Shown: positions 1 to 8,055 of the stretch, one piece after another | Position numbering within the stretch: the stretch's first letter is position 1 | Layout: each line of letters opens with the position of its first letter | Source: Thermoguttaceae bacterium | Lineage (GTDB): Bacteria > Planctomycetota > Planctomycetia > Pirellulales > Thermoguttaceae | Length of the DNA: 64,000 nucleotides | Assembly (NCBI GenBank): GCA_017434455.1 | Contig: JAFRFG010000015.1 | Span: forward strand, 30,630 to 94,629 | Direction of reading: 5' to 3' | The notes under the pieces: generated by a model | Told to the model about the DNA's origin: nothing | The model's input: the letters and a program-made list of their open reading frames with translations, nothing else | Database searches by the model: none | Translations under genes and position numbers: made by a program

Positions 1-1
1 G

Positions 2-214
2 ATGGCCAAAGATATCGGCGCCGACTCGCTGCGCTTCCTGGCGATCGACGCTATTCCGCGCGCCATCGGTCTTCCGGCCGATCGTCTGTGCACCGCCTGC
101 GTCAACAACCGCTACCCCACCCCCTGGGGCGAGAAGCGCGCTATGATCGCTTTCGAGGAGTACGACCGCGCGTTTAAGGACGGTACGCTTCAGAGCACCG
201 CCGTTCACGAGTAA
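2..214 (+). CDS. purF: Amidophosphoribosyltransferase, C-terminal end (partial)
   Basis: This is the last 70 codons of PurF, the first committed enzyme of purine synthesis, which makes 5-phosphoribosylamine from PRPP and glutamine in the cytosol. The window cuts the gene; its true start lies upstream. What is seen is the conserved C-terminal block: IGADSLRFL, followed by LCTACVNNRYPTP, whose two cysteines belong to the Fe-S or equivalent structural site of the Bacillus-type enzymes. The reading frame is open from the first base and ends in TAA at 212-214. A strong intrinsic terminator follows at 249-291, so this is the end of its transcript. Identity is from motif recognition on a short fragment. 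Confidence 0.85.
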   Translation: MAKDIGADSLRFLAIDAIPRAIGLPADRLCTACVNNRYPTPWGEKRAMIAFEEYDRAFKDGTLQSTAVHE

Positions 215-248
215 GGCCTTTAACTTGCCGCGAAGGCGACAAAAACGA

Positions 249-291
249 AGCGGGGATACCAAGCATCCGTGCCGGTATCCCCGCTTTTTTT
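249..291 (+). terminator. Rho-independent terminator after purF
   Basis: A 12-bp perfect stem (249-260 with 273-284) and a 12-nt loop are followed by a run of seven T. It sits 35 bases after the purF stop codon. Confidence 0.9.
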
Positions 292-320
292 AAAGCGTGT
301 GATTCCTCCTTGTCACGCTT

Positions 321-854
321 TTATCGCTTCGCGGTCAGCGGAACCTGGGCCAAAAGCGCCTCCAGTTCACGTTTTTCCTTTCCGATCTTCACCAGGACGT
401 CGCTGGCGCGTGCCTGGAATTCCTCCCACTCCCCGGCCGCGGCGCCGAGAGAATCGGTCCGCCGCCCGGATCGGGCCGCCTCTGCCGGCCAGTCGGCCAT
501 CCGCTGCGCGCGACGGGTGAGCGCCTCTTCACGGGCGGCCAGTTCATCGGCGAGGAGGCGCAGCCGCTGCTGCTGTTCGTCCAGCTGCGCGGCGCGCTCA
601 TCGAGCCGGCGGCTTTGGGCGTCGATTTCGCTCTGGCGCTCGGCCATCTCGAGTTTGGTTTGGCGGACGATCTCCTCGAATTTGGCTATCCGGGCGTTGA
701 GCCCCGTCTCGCGGCGTACCAGGGAATCGTTCTCGAACGGCACCTCCTCACGATCCTCGTCCGCCGGTTCCATCACGGGCATCCCGCTTCGAAAGCCGGT
801 CGGAGACCGAAAGTCGGCCCGCACGTGGTAGGTTGTTTCGATCGGCATTGTCAT
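321..854 (-). CDS. Coiled-coil protein of unknown function
   Basis: A protein of about 177 residues that I do not recognise. The first 50 residues are mixed; roughly residues 50-130 are rich in E, Q, R, A and L with heptad-like spacing (for example RLDERAAQLDEQQQRLRLLADELAAREEAL), so a long alpha-helical coiled coil is expected. No signal peptide or membrane segment is visible, so a cytosolic scaffold or structural role is plausible but is inference. The ATG at 854 is chosen because AGAGGA lies about six bases upstream; the frame stays open further upstream, but that extension runs through a GC-palindrome repeat array and does not look like protein. The gene converges on purF with the purF terminator between. 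Confidence 0.6.
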   Translation of the reverse strand: MTMPIETTYHVRADFRSPTGFRSGMPVMEPADEDREEVPFENDSLVRRETGLNARIAKFEEIVRQTKLEMAERQSEIDAQSRRLDERAAQLDEQQQRLRLLADELAAREEALTRRAQRMADWPAEAARSGRRTDSLGAAAGEWEEFQARASDVLVKIGKEKRELEALLAQVPLTAKR

Positions 855-882
855 GATTTTCCTCTTCTCGGGCCGGTGGGAA

Positions 883-1045
883 CAGTGGCCGCCGGGCCTC
901 CCGGCCGGTAGTCGCTTAAATTTTGAGCCGCATCGCGGCGAACGGCTGCCAATGAACTGCCTCGGGCACAGTGGCTGCCGGGCCTCCCGGCCGAACGGCT
1001 GCCAAAGAACTGCCGTGGGCATAGTGGCCGCCGGGCCTCCCGGCA
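883..1045. repeat. REP-like GC-palindrome repeat array
   Basis: Two tandem copies of a 53-bp unit (941-993 and 994-1045, a few mismatches) and a partial third copy at 883-907. Each copy ends in the perfect palindrome GCCGGG-CCT-CCCGGC, able to form a 6-bp all-GC hairpin. The rest of the 855-1238 interval is AT-rich (about 1060-1200) and holds no gene; it is presumably the upstream region of the tmRNA gene, though I see no convincing promoter. Confidence 0.7.
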
Positions 1046-1238
1046 TAATCGTTTTAAACCTCCCTACCGGTACTATCGTCAAAATCTTCTTTTTTTATAA
1101 GTTTTTCTGTTCCGCTTGAAAAATTTTTCGAAAAATCGATTATTTTCGCCTCGATTTTGACCATTTTGCGATTGTCGGGACTATCATTTCTTGTGAAAGC
1201 GTGTTATGTTAGACACAAGCTGTAAGGCATACCTTTAC

Positions 1239-1601
1239 GGGGGTGAACTGGATTCGACCGGGCCCTGAAGGATGTTGCTGCGTGTCGTGGTTGGTCAGCA
1301 GGCCACGTAAAAAGCCGACTAAAAAATCAATTGCCAATAACCAAATGGCTATGGCCGCCTAAGAAAAGGCAGCCCTGGTCCTAGAGCCTTCGCCGAAGAG
1401 GCGCTTGCGACCGGTCATCCAATTTCGGATCGCGCCCCGTCACGCCGAACACGCGAGGCGCTAAAAAACGTTTTCGGACCGTCCAAGAAGAATCGCTGCC
1501 GGTTTCGAGTCTTCGCGGACTAAATCCAAACAGATCGGACACACACGTAGACGCGCATTTGGATCGGTTTCGGGACGCGGGTTCAATTCCCGCCACCTCC
1601 A
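1239..1601 (+). ncRNA. ssrA: Transfer-messenger RNA (tmRNA)
   Basis: tmRNA rescues stalled ribosomes by acting first as tRNA-Ala and then as a short mRNA. The 5' end GGGGGUGAACUGGAUUCGACCGG and the 3' end with a T-arm GGUUCAAUUCCC and CACCUCC are diagnostic, and the seven acceptor pairs form (one G-U). The CCA tail is not encoded after the discriminator A at 1601. The tag reading frame runs 1333-1362 and codes ANNQMAMAA followed by TAA. It is a one-piece tmRNA of about 363 nt, the usual size. Confidence 0.95.
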
Positions 1602-1654
1602 TAGCTTGCTTACCGCTCGAGGCGAGCGAACCCGCTTTTCGTGGCGCCTCTCGG

Positions 1655-1713
1655 TTTCGTGTTCGTGTTCGTGTTCGTGTCATCAGCGCCTTCAGGCATT
1701 TAGTGCCTGGGCG
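1655..1713. repeat. Hexamer microrepeat and adjoining interrupted stem-loop
   Basis: Four perfect copies of TTCGTG (1656-1679) lie between ssrA and the RRM gene. They are followed by an interrupted inverted repeat (AGCGCC...AGGCA / TGCCT...GGCGCT, about 1684-1713). There is no T-run, so it is not a classical terminator; it may be part of the 5' leader of the RRM gene. Confidence 0.5.
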
Positions 1714-1796
1714 CTCGCGCTTCGGAAGACGGTAGGTGCTGCCCGGCTAGTCTTTTGAGCAATTTGTACCGGGAGCACCCTGAAAGAGACCTCGCC

Positions 1797-2099
1797 ATGA
1801 AGATTTACGTAGGCAACCTCTCCTACCGTACCACCGAGGACGAGCTGCGCGCCGCCTTCGAGCCGTTCGGCAACGTCGGTTCGGTCGACATCATCATCGA
1901 CCGTGAGACCGGCCGCAGCAAGGGCTTCGGCTTTGTCGAAATGCCCAGCGACGCCGAGGCCCAAAGCGCCGTCGAGGCGCTCGACGGCAAAGAGCTCGGC
2001 GGCCGTCCGCTGCGCGTCAACGAAGCGCGGCCCCGTCCGACCGGCTTCGGCCCGCGCGGCGGCCGTTTCGACCGCGGTCCTCAGACCCCGCGCAATTAG
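1797..2099 (+). CDS. RRM-type RNA-binding protein
   Basis: A 100-residue protein with one RNA recognition motif, the small glycine-rich RRM type found in cyanobacteria and planctomycetes. RNP2 is IYVGNL (residues 3-8) and RNP1 is KGFGFVEM (42-49), both with the aromatic residues that stack on RNA bases. After the domain (ends near 78) comes a short Arg/Gly/Pro tail (GPRGGRFDRG) that probably adds non-specific RNA affinity. The ATG at 1797 is used because the domain starts immediately there and AAAGAGA lies just upstream. It stands alone behind ssrA with a long leader; in other bacteria such proteins are often cold-induced, but nothing here proves that. Confidence 0.92.
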   Translation: MKIYVGNLSYRTTEDELRAAFEPFGNVGSVDIIIDRETGRSKGFGFVEMPSDAEAQSAVEALDGKELGGRPLRVNEARPRPTGFGPRGGRFDRGPQTPRN

Positions 2100-2312
2100 A
2101 CGCGCGGCGGTTCTTTAACCCCAAGCGGCGGCACCAACGGCATCAGGTTCGCAAAACCGCGTCTCGACCTGTCTTAAGGAGAGCGGTATTGTGTGCTTAT
2201 GGGTTGGTGTCGTTTTTTATATCCCGATCCGCGCGCTTTCATCGGCGCTTTCGGGCATTCACCGGCGAAGGCGAAAATATTTTTTTCTCCCCCGCTTTGG
2301 GGCGTTTCCCCC

Positions 2313-2340
2313 TTGTCGCTAAGACAAAAGCGGGTAAAAT
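2313..2340 (+). promoter_or_regulatory. Sigma-70-type promoter for tRNA-Asn
   Basis: TTGTCG (2313-2318), 16-bp spacer, TAAAAT (2335-2340). It lies 50 bases before the tRNA. The rest of 2100-2389 holds no gene that I can support. Confidence 0.55.
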
Positions 2341-2389
2341 ACTCCCTTGACGCTTGGGGCGGGCAGTTGTTCACTCAAGTGTTCTTTAC

Positions 2390-2462
2390 GCCTTGATAGC
2401 TCAGTTGGTAGAGCAAGCGGCTGTTAACCGCTGGGTCCTAGGTTCGAGTCCTAGTCGAGGCG
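2390..2462 (+). tRNA. tRNA-Asn (GTT)
   Basis: A full cloverleaf of 73 nt: acceptor GCCTTGA pairs with TCGAGGC, the D arm carries AGCTCAGTTGGTAGAGC, the anticodon loop CTGTTAA gives GTT, and the T arm contains GGTTCGAGTCC. CCA is not encoded. A strong terminator follows directly. Confidence 0.96.
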
Positions 2463-2471
2463 CTAGACGAC

Positions 2472-2507
2472 AAAAACCCCTAAGGGTCTCCCTGAGGGGT
2501 TTTTTTG
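2472..2507 (+). terminator. Rho-independent terminator after tRNA-Asn
   Basis: AAAAACCCCT and AGGGGTTTTTTT form an A/T-flanked GC stem followed by seven T, ten bases after the tRNA. Confidence 0.9.
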
Positions 2508-2575
2508 TCTCCCCTCCCAAGCAATAAGTCTTGCGTAAAATCTCCTACCCCCCCGGACAAAGCAGGAGCGTTCGA

Positions 2576-3622
2576 ATGGATTTCGATCAGTTGATTTCGC
2601 GGCACGCGGTACGATTAAGCGCGGACGGGCCTCACTGCGATATCGTCCTCTTCAGCCGCGTTCGGCTGGCCCGCAATATCAACGGTTATCCTTTCGCCGG
2701 GCAGATGTCCGACCAAGACCGCCGCACGCTGATCGGCCTTATCCGCCGGGCCGCCGAGAGCTTTTTCCCGCTCGACACCACCGTCTGGCTCGACCTCCAG
2801 AAGACCGGCGCCACCGACCGCCTCTGTCTGGTCGAGCGCCGCCTGATCAGTGATACCTTCGCCGAGGAGACCTCCCCCAGAGCGATGATGATCGACGGCG
2901 AGGAGCTGTTCACCATCGCGGCGCTCGATGAGGATCACCTGCGCGTCAACGCCTTCGCCTCGGGGTTGGATTTTCCCGCGGCGTGGCAGCGCGCTTCCCA
3001 TATCGTCTCTCATTTCGAGGAAGAGTTTGTCTTTGCCTTTGACCAGCGCCGCGGCTACCTAACCGCCTGCCCCTCCAATACGGGGACGGGGCTTCGCGCC
3101 GCCGCGCTGCTGCATCTGCCCGGCCTGATCGCCACCGGCGAGTACAATCACTTCAGCCAGAGCCTGCAGCAGATGAACTTCACCGTTCACGGTGTCGGCG
3201 GCAAGGGGATGCACTCCCCCGGGGCGCTTTTCCAGGTCTGCAATCAGATCTCGCTGGGTCCCTCCGAGGAAGAGATCCTCGCCTCGCTGGAGGAAATGCT
3301 TCCGCGGGTCCTCCAATACGAGCGGCGCGCCCGGGAAAACCTCGTTAAGACCCGCGGCGACCAACTGTCCCAGCAGGTCAGCGCCGCGATGAATCATCTG
3401 GAAACCGCGCGGCGGATCACGGTGGACGAGGCGCTCGCCGACCTGTCGATTCTCCGGCTGGGGTACTGCCTCGGCCTTCAGAAAGAGGTCTCCGTCAAGC
3501 GGGTGAACGACCTGATCTTCCGGATTCAGCCGGCCCATCTTCAGAAGATCGCCGACCACGAACTGTCGGAGGACGAGGACGAAACTTTCCGCGCCGGTTA
3601 TCTCCACCACCGGCTGCCGTGA
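2576..3622 (+). CDS. mcsB: Protein arginine kinase McsB (ATP:guanido phosphotransferase)
   Basis: McsB phosphorylates arginine residues on proteins; in Firmicutes this marks them for ClpCP degradation. The 348-residue length matches the family (about 350-365). Visible motifs are SRVRLARN near residues 29-36 (phosphate binding) and CPSNTGTGLRA, whose Cys165 is the conserved guanido-kinase cysteine. The domain then runs to the end. The ATG at 2576 has GGAG nine bases upstream; an in-frame GTG-like extension to 2531 adds only unconserved residues. In Bacillus the gene sits with ctsR, mcsA and clpC; here none of them is adjacent, so the activator McsA is either elsewhere or absent. Its own promoter is not obvious. 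Confidence 0.93.
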   Translation: MDFDQLISRHAVRLSADGPHCDIVLFSRVRLARNINGYPFAGQMSDQDRRTLIGLIRRAAESFFPLDTTVWLDLQKTGATDRLCLVERRLISDTFAEETSPRAMMIDGEELFTIAALDEDHLRVNAFASGLDFPAAWQRASHIVSHFEEEFVFAFDQRRGYLTACPSNTGTGLRAAALLHLPGLIATGEYNHFSQSLQQMNFTVHGVGGKGMHSPGALFQVCNQISLGPSEEEILASLEEMLPRVLQYERRARENLVKTRGDQLSQQVSAAMNHLETARRITVDEALADLSILRLGYCLGLQKEVSVKRVNDLIFRIQPAHLQKIADHELSEDEDETFRAGYLHHRLP

Positions 3623-3628
3623 TACTGC

Positions 3629-3656
3629 TTGCTTTTCTTCCCAAACGGGTGATAAT
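3629..3656 (+). promoter_or_regulatory. Possible promoter for the TPR gene at 3750
   Basis: TTGCTT, 16-bp spacer, GATAAT in an unusually AT-rich 60-bp stretch between mcsB and the next gene. A second TATAAT lies at 3661 without a good -35. Confidence 0.4.
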
Positions 3657-3749
3657 ATCATATAATATTCATATAGTCGGTATCTGTTAAATCACCCGGC
3701 GCTCGGCATCCCGTCCGAACGCGCCGCCTGCTTTCGGGCACGTTTTGCC

Positions 3750-5138
3750 ATGTCAGACGATCAGTTACTCAACGACAACAGCAACGCTCATCTTTCCCCC
3801 ACGCTTCGGGCTCGGCTTCAGCAGTGCTACGCGTTCGGCAACCAGAAGATGCAGGGCGGCGATCACGACTACGCCAACGAGATGTTTCGCCAATGTTTCC
3901 TCGGGAACATGTCGAACCTGATCTACCTGCAGTCGTTCGTCGCCAACCTCCGCCTGAAGTACAAAAACAACAAAAAGGGAGCGGCGTTCGCCAGTATCAA
4001 AACGGGCAAGAGCCGCACCTCGATGAAGGTGGCCGAAAACCGCGCCCGGCACGAAGACGTTCTGCGCTTAGGCGCCGAGATTTTAGAGCTCAACCCGTGG
4101 GACTCGGCGACCTTCTTCGCCATGGGCAAAGCCGCGCTGGAGCTCGGCTACGACGACACGGGGCTGGCCCTTTTAAAGCACGCCATTGAGTGCAATCCCA
4201 ACGACGTCGACATCAACCGCTTCGCCGCGCAGCAGCTCAGCGAGCGGAATATGTACACCGACGCGATCGCCTGCTGTCAGCGGATCATCAACGCCAAAAA
4301 AGTCGACCGCGAGGCCTCGCGCATGATCGGCGACCTGATGCTCCGTCAGACGATGGACCAGATGGAATCGAAAAAGGAGAAAAACAAGCGGGACGCGGCC
4401 GAACGGGCCGAAGCGCCGCAGGTCCCCGAAGAAGACGTCTACGAAAAGAAACTGGCGAAGACCCCCGACGACCGCGATCTGTGGCTCTCTTACGCCGATT
4501 TCTACTTTCAGAAGAAGAACTACCGCAAGGCGGAGGATACCTTCCGCCGCGCGCTGAAGAACTTCCCCGACGACGTTGACTTCACCGTCCGCCTGCTCGA
4601 GCTGCAAAAGCTGCGCGCCCGCGACGAGGTGGTCCGCGCCAAAGAACTGCTGGCCAAAAACCCCGACGACGCGGCGCTCAAAGAGCGCTTCGCCAAACTG
4701 CGGGAGGCCTTCGACGAGAAAACCCTGGCGCTGATCAAGCATAAGCTGTCGGTCAATCCCACCGCCACCGCGACCCGTTACGAGCACGGCATCTACCTGG
4801 TTCAGCACGGCCAGTTCGCCGAGGCGATCGCCGAGCTTCAGACGGCGCAGCAGGACGAGTCGATCCGGTCGGACTGCGCCCTGGCGATAGCGTTCTGTTT
4901 CGAGAAGCTCAAAAAATACAAGCTGGCGATGACCAATTACGAAACGGCCATCCGCCTGCTGGGGAACAAGGTCAGCGAACCGATCAAACGCGCGCTGTAC
5001 GGCGCCGCGCGGCTGAGCGCCGTGCTCGGCGATTATAAGACCGCCGAACAGTACGCCACCCGCCTGGCGGGGATAGATTTTTCTTATAAAGATATAGCCC
5101 AGCTCCTTGACAAGATCACCGAACGGCTGCAAAATTAG
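3750..5138 (+). CDS. Tetratricopeptide-repeat protein, cytosolic
   Basis: A 462-residue protein without signal peptide, built mostly of TPR-like helix pairs. Repeats are visible around residues 110-180 (NPWDSATFFAMGKAALELGYDDTGLALLKHAIECNPND), 225-275 (PDDRDLWLSYADFYFQKKNYRKAEDTFRRALKNFPDD) and 335-455. A highly charged stretch (about 200-225, KKEKNKRDAAERAEAPQVPEED) separates the two repeat blocks. TPR proteins act as protein-binding scaffolds; the partner here is unknown. Residues 70-95 are Lys-rich (KYKNNKKG). The gene is followed closely by rpsT, without a clear terminator between. Confidence 0.85.
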   Translation: MSDDQLLNDNSNAHLSPTLRARLQQCYAFGNQKMQGGDHDYANEMFRQCFLGNMSNLIYLQSFVANLRLKYKNNKKGAAFASIKTGKSRTSMKVAENRARHEDVLRLGAEILELNPWDSATFFAMGKAALELGYDDTGLALLKHAIECNPNDVDINRFAAQQLSERNMYTDAIACCQRIINAKKVDREASRMIGDLMLRQTMDQMESKKEKNKRDAAERAEAPQVPEEDVYEKKLAKTPDDRDLWLSYADFYFQKKNYRKAEDTFRRALKNFPDDVDFTVRLLELQKLRARDEVVRAKELLAKNPDDAALKERFAKLREAFDEKTLALIKHKLSVNPTATATRYEHGIYLVQHGQFAEAIAELQTAQQDESIRSDCALAIAFCFEKLKKYKLAMTNYETAIRLLGNKVSEPIKRALYGAARLSAVLGDYKTAEQYATRLAGIDFSYKDIAQLLDKITERLQN

Positions 5139-5227
5139 TTCCCGATTGTATAAGCAGCCGCGCGCGGTTAAGAAGGGGGTTCCTTCCCACCCTTAGCGCG
5201 TTCGGCAATACACCACCCAACGATGCC

Positions 5228-5252
5228 GGGGCCGCCGCAAGAAAGCGGCCCC
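5228..5252 (+). promoter_or_regulatory. GC-rich leader hairpin before rpsT
   Basis: An 8-bp perfect stem GGGGCCGC / GCGGCCCC with a 9-nt loop, 27 bases before the rpsT start and without a T-run. S20 represses its own translation in E. coli; whether this hairpin serves that purpose is inference. Confidence 0.35.
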
Positions 5253-5279
5253 GCGGTATCAGCAACCCCAAGCGAGAAT

Positions 5280-5564
5280 ATGCCCAATACCAAAAGTGCG
5301 AAAAAGCGGCTCGTCCAGAACGAGAAGACCCGTCTGCGTAACCGTTCGGCCCGTTCGTTCGTCCGTAACCGGATCAAGAAACTGATCGCGACCCTCAAGA
5401 CGGGTGATTTCGCCGCCGCCGAAGAGCAGTTCAAGTCGGTCTGCTCCTCGCTCGACCGCGCCGCCGCGAACAAGATCTGGCACCGCAACAACGTCAGCCG
5501 CAAAAAGTCCCGTCTTTCCGCGCTGATCCGCAAGACCAAGCTGGCCGCCGGCGAGAAGAAGTAA
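5280..5564 (+). CDS. rpsT: 30S ribosomal protein S20
   Basis: S20 binds 16S rRNA early in small-subunit assembly. The 94-residue protein starts MPNTKSAKKRLVQNEK, the classic S20 opening, followed by RNRSARSFVRNRIKKLIA and a Lys-rich C-terminus. Length is normal for the family. The ATG at 5280 is fixed by the conserved N-terminus. An inverted repeat directly after the stop (5570-5615) has no T-run on this strand; a better terminator candidate is at 5668-5706. Confidence 0.97.
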   Translation: MPNTKSAKKRLVQNEKTRLRNRSARSFVRNRIKKLIATLKTGDFAAAEEQFKSVCSSLDRAAANKIWHRNNVSRKKSRLSALIRKTKLAAGEKK

Positions 5565-5667
5565 AAAAAGCCCCGCCGTCCCCCATTTAGGCGCTTCTTA
5601 GGCCCGGCGGGGGGCGGATGTGCGGTTCTTTTGGGAAGACGAGCGGGCGAAAAAACCGCGGTTCCTG

Positions 5668-5706
5668 CGCTGTCACCGGTGGTTGTCGTGACAGCGTTCG
5701 CCTTTT
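5668..5706 (+). terminator. Inverted repeat with T-run (possible rpsT terminator or operator)
   Basis: A perfect 9-bp inverted repeat CGCTGTCAC / GTGACAGCG (5668-5676 and 5688-5696) with an 11-nt loop, then six bases, then TTTTTT. The gap before the T-run is longer than usual, so an operator for the FHA gene downstream is an alternative. Confidence 0.45.
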
Positions 5707-5755
5707 TTAGTGTAGTCCGCCACGATACGGTTTTGTCCGTGGGAAGGAGACTGTT

Positions 5756-6580
5756 ATGTCAGCCATCACGCTTCGGATCATCGACGGGCCCGACCGCGGA
5801 AAAGTCTTCGAGAACCTCACTCTTCCGGTTACCCTCGGGCGGGACGACGGCAATCTGGTCGTCTTAAACGACGACCGGGTCAGCCGCTTCCACGTCAAGC
5901 TCTTTGAGGAGAACGGCAAGGTGGCCCTGGTCGACCTGGGGAGCACCAACGGCACCCTGATCAACGGCGAGCCGATCAGCATTTGGGCGATGCGCCCGGG
6001 CGACGTCATCCTTCTTGGCCGAACCTACCTGCTGTTCGGCACCAAAGCCGAGATCGCCTCGCGTCTTCGCAAGCTCTCCCGCGGCGCCGGGGCCAAAGAC
6101 CCCGCTGTTCCCGAGGGGGCCGTCCCCGTCTCGATGGGGAGTTCCCCGCCGAACGAGTCGCTCAGCTTAGGCGGAACCGAGAGCAATTCGGCGACCGAGA
6201 TCTTCAGCACCTCGCTGCAGGTTCTCGAGCGCGAGTTCCTCGCCGAGCTGTCGCCCAGCGAGATCGCCCAACTCCACTCGCTGACTCCTCCTCCCCTGCC
6301 CGACTCGTTCACCGCCGATCAGGCGCAGTGGCTGTCGCAGTGGCTGCTTTACGTCACGCTGCGGCTGCGGGTCATCACCGGCTCGGTCTCTTCCCCCGGC
6401 GCTAAAGACGCCAACGTCGACGAGCTGTTCGCCCAGCGCCGCAGCGAGAAAAAAGAGCGCTCCCGCAAGACGGCCGAGGAAGCCGACGACTCGCGCGTTA
6501 CGCTCCCGCCGCGGCAGTGGCAGAACCTTCTGGACCTCTACGGCCTGGTCTCGCACTACCTGTCGCACCTCAATAAATAG
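5756..6580 (+). CDS. FHA-domain protein
   Basis: A 274-residue cytosolic protein with an N-terminal forkhead-associated domain (residues 5-95), which binds phosphothreonine peptides. The key residues are all present: GR (28-29), SRFH (43-46) and STNGT (63-67). The remaining 180 residues are unlike any domain I know: a Ser/Pro/Gly-rich linker, then a helical part with LLPLLQWLLYVTLRLR-like hydrophobic character and a charged ERSRKTAEEADD stretch. GGAAGGAG sits eight bases before the ATG, one of the strongest ribosome sites in the window. It converges on the next gene with a single base between the stop codons, so no terminator separates them. FHA proteins are common in planctomycetes beside Ser/Thr kinases, but no kinase lies here. 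Confidence 0.9.
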   Translation: MSAITLRIIDGPDRGKVFENLTLPVTLGRDDGNLVVLNDDRVSRFHVKLFEENGKVALVDLGSTNGTLINGEPISIWAMRPGDVILLGRTYLLFGTKAEIASRLRKLSRGAGAKDPAVPEGAVPVSMGSSPPNESLSLGGTESNSATEIFSTSLQVLEREFLAELSPSEIAQLHSLTPPPLPDSFTADQAQWLSQWLLYVTLRLRVITGSVSSPGAKDANVDELFAQRRSEKKERSRKTAEEADDSRVTLPPRQWQNLLDLYGLVSHYLSHLNK

Positions 6581-6581
6581 T

Positions 6582-7877
6582 TCAAGCGAACTTCCCCCCC
6601 AGGGCGGCCAGCTCTTGGCGCCGGGGGCGCAGCTCTTCGCGGAAACAGTCGCTCCAAAAAAAGATCCCCCCCTTCGCGGCGGGGAACCCGAGCGCGAAGA
6701 CCAGCGCGCGGTCGACGTCGTCTTTGCTCGCGACGATCCCCTCCTCTAAGATCCGTTCCCCTTCGCGCAGGATACCGAGAAACAGCCGCGCGGCGATCCG
6801 CTCCTCATCGCTTTCCCCTTTGATCCCGTACGCCGAGCCCCAGCGCGCGCGGATCGAGGCGAGCAGCTCGCCGAGCGTCGGATCCTCGGCTCCAAAATCG
6901 GCCCAATTCCCCGCGCTGGCGTAGCGATAGAAGCCGACCCCGTTTTTGCGTCCCAGGCGGCCGCCATCGACCATCAGGGGGAGCAGTTCCATCGCGGCGA
7001 TCCGCTCGGGAAAGACCTTGTAGAAGGTCCAGCCGCTGTGCATCGTCACATCGAGCCCGATCTCGTCGATGATCCGAAACGGCCCCATCTCCATCCCGAA
7101 CCGCCGGGCGGCCGACTCGATCTTTTCCATCGGCGTCCCCTCGATCAGCAGCGCCATCGCCTCGTCGAGATAGGGATTCAAAAGCCGATTGACGAGGAAC
7201 CCGGGCCCGTCGCCGACGGTGATCGGCCGTTTATCGATCGCCTCGGCCAGATGCCGCGCGGCGGCGACGGTCTGCGGCGCGCAGTTCGGCGAGGGGATCA
7301 CCTCGACCAGAGAACGCTTGCGGACCGGATGAAAGAAGTGCAGCCCGCAGAAGCGCTCGGGCGTTAAATGCCCGCCCGCCGCCAGCCCTTTGGCCAGATC
7401 GGCGATGCGCAGGGTCGAGGTATTCGTCAACAGGAGTTTACCGGCACTTAAAAGCGGGTCGATCTGGCGGTAGAACTTCTGCTTGACCTTCAGTTTTTCG
7501 ACGATCGTCTCGATAACCACCTCGGCGCGGGCCAGTTCTTTGGCATCGCCGGCGACGGTCAAAAGCCGCTCGACCCGACAGCGCGCCTCGGCGTCGGCCC
7601 CCTCGTCCCCGTCGGCCAGCTGGGCGGCCAGTTCCTCGGCGACCCGGCCGGGGGCGCGCGCAAGCGCCTCGGCGCTGCTGTCGTACAGCGTCACCGGCCA
7701 TCGCGCGCGGAGGAACGCCGCGGCGATCGAGCAGCCCATCAGCCCCGCCCCGACGATCGCCGTGGGAGGGACGGCCGACGGTTTCTCACAGGGCCGGGAA
7801 AGCCCCCCGCCCAGACGGCGGATATATTCCTCGGTCTTCTCGGCCGGGAGAGGATCTCGAAAAAAGGGGGAGGTCAT
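6582..7877 (-). CDS. 3-hydroxyacyl-CoA dehydrogenase (FadB/FadJ dehydrogenase part)
   Basis: Oxidises L-3-hydroxyacyl-CoA to 3-oxoacyl-CoA with NAD in beta-oxidation or the related butyrate-type pathways. The Rossmann motif GAGLMG is at residues 43-48, the catalytic region GLHFFHPV near 175, and the C-terminal 3HCDH domain contains GDGPGFLVNRLLNPYLDEA. A second, shorter C-terminal repeat (LFLGILREGERILEEG...GFP) follows, as in the alpha subunit of the fatty-acid oxidation complex, but the enoyl-CoA hydratase half is missing. 431 residues. The first 40 residues are not conserved and the ATG at 7877 has no clear Shine-Dalgarno site, so the start is uncertain. It stands alone, facing away from tRNA-Gly. 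Confidence 0.88.
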   Translation of the reverse strand: MTSPFFRDPLPAEKTEEYIRRLGGGLSRPCEKPSAVPPTAIVGAGLMGCSIAAAFLRARWPVTLYDSSAEALARAPGRVAEELAAQLADGDEGADAEARCRVERLLTVAGDAKELARAEVVIETIVEKLKVKQKFYRQIDPLLSAGKLLLTNTSTLRIADLAKGLAAGGHLTPERFCGLHFFHPVRKRSLVEVIPSPNCAPQTVAAARHLAEAIDKRPITVGDGPGFLVNRLLNPYLDEAMALLIEGTPMEKIESAARRFGMEMGPFRIIDEIGLDVTMHSGWTFYKVFPERIAAMELLPLMVDGGRLGRKNGVGFYRYASAGNWADFGAEDPTLGELLASIRARWGSAYGIKGESDEERIAARLFLGILREGERILEEGIVASKDDVDRALVFALGFPAAKGGIFFWSDCFREELRPRRQELAALGGKFA

Positions 7878-8003
7878 TGTTTTGGGTGCTTTCGGTCCGC
7901 TTGCGTTCGGTATCGTTCGGCTCTCGGCAAACCTTGTGGGTGAAGGCCCGCTTAGACAACCATTATATCGGGCCGGAAGGGAAAAAACTTCTCTTCCCCC
8001 GTC

Positions 8004-8032
8004 TTGATAACAGTGAAAAACGGCATTATAAT
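8004..8032 (+). promoter_or_regulatory. Strong sigma-70 promoter for tRNA-Gly
   Basis: TTGATA (8004-8009), 17-bp spacer, TATAAT (8027-8032): near-consensus, 24 bases before the tRNA. It is a good guide to the housekeeping promoter of this organism. Confidence 0.85.
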
Positions 8033-8055
8033 GGCCGACGTGTGGGGGAGTCCTC

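Noticed and set aside
883..1045. CRISPR-like repetition
   Set aside because: Only two and a half units, tandem, without spacers of equal length, and built on a GC palindrome; no cas genes.
5570..5615. Terminator directly after rpsT
   Set aside because: The GC stem GCCCCGCCG / CGGCGGGG has no T-run on the plus strand; the A-run lies on the wrong side.
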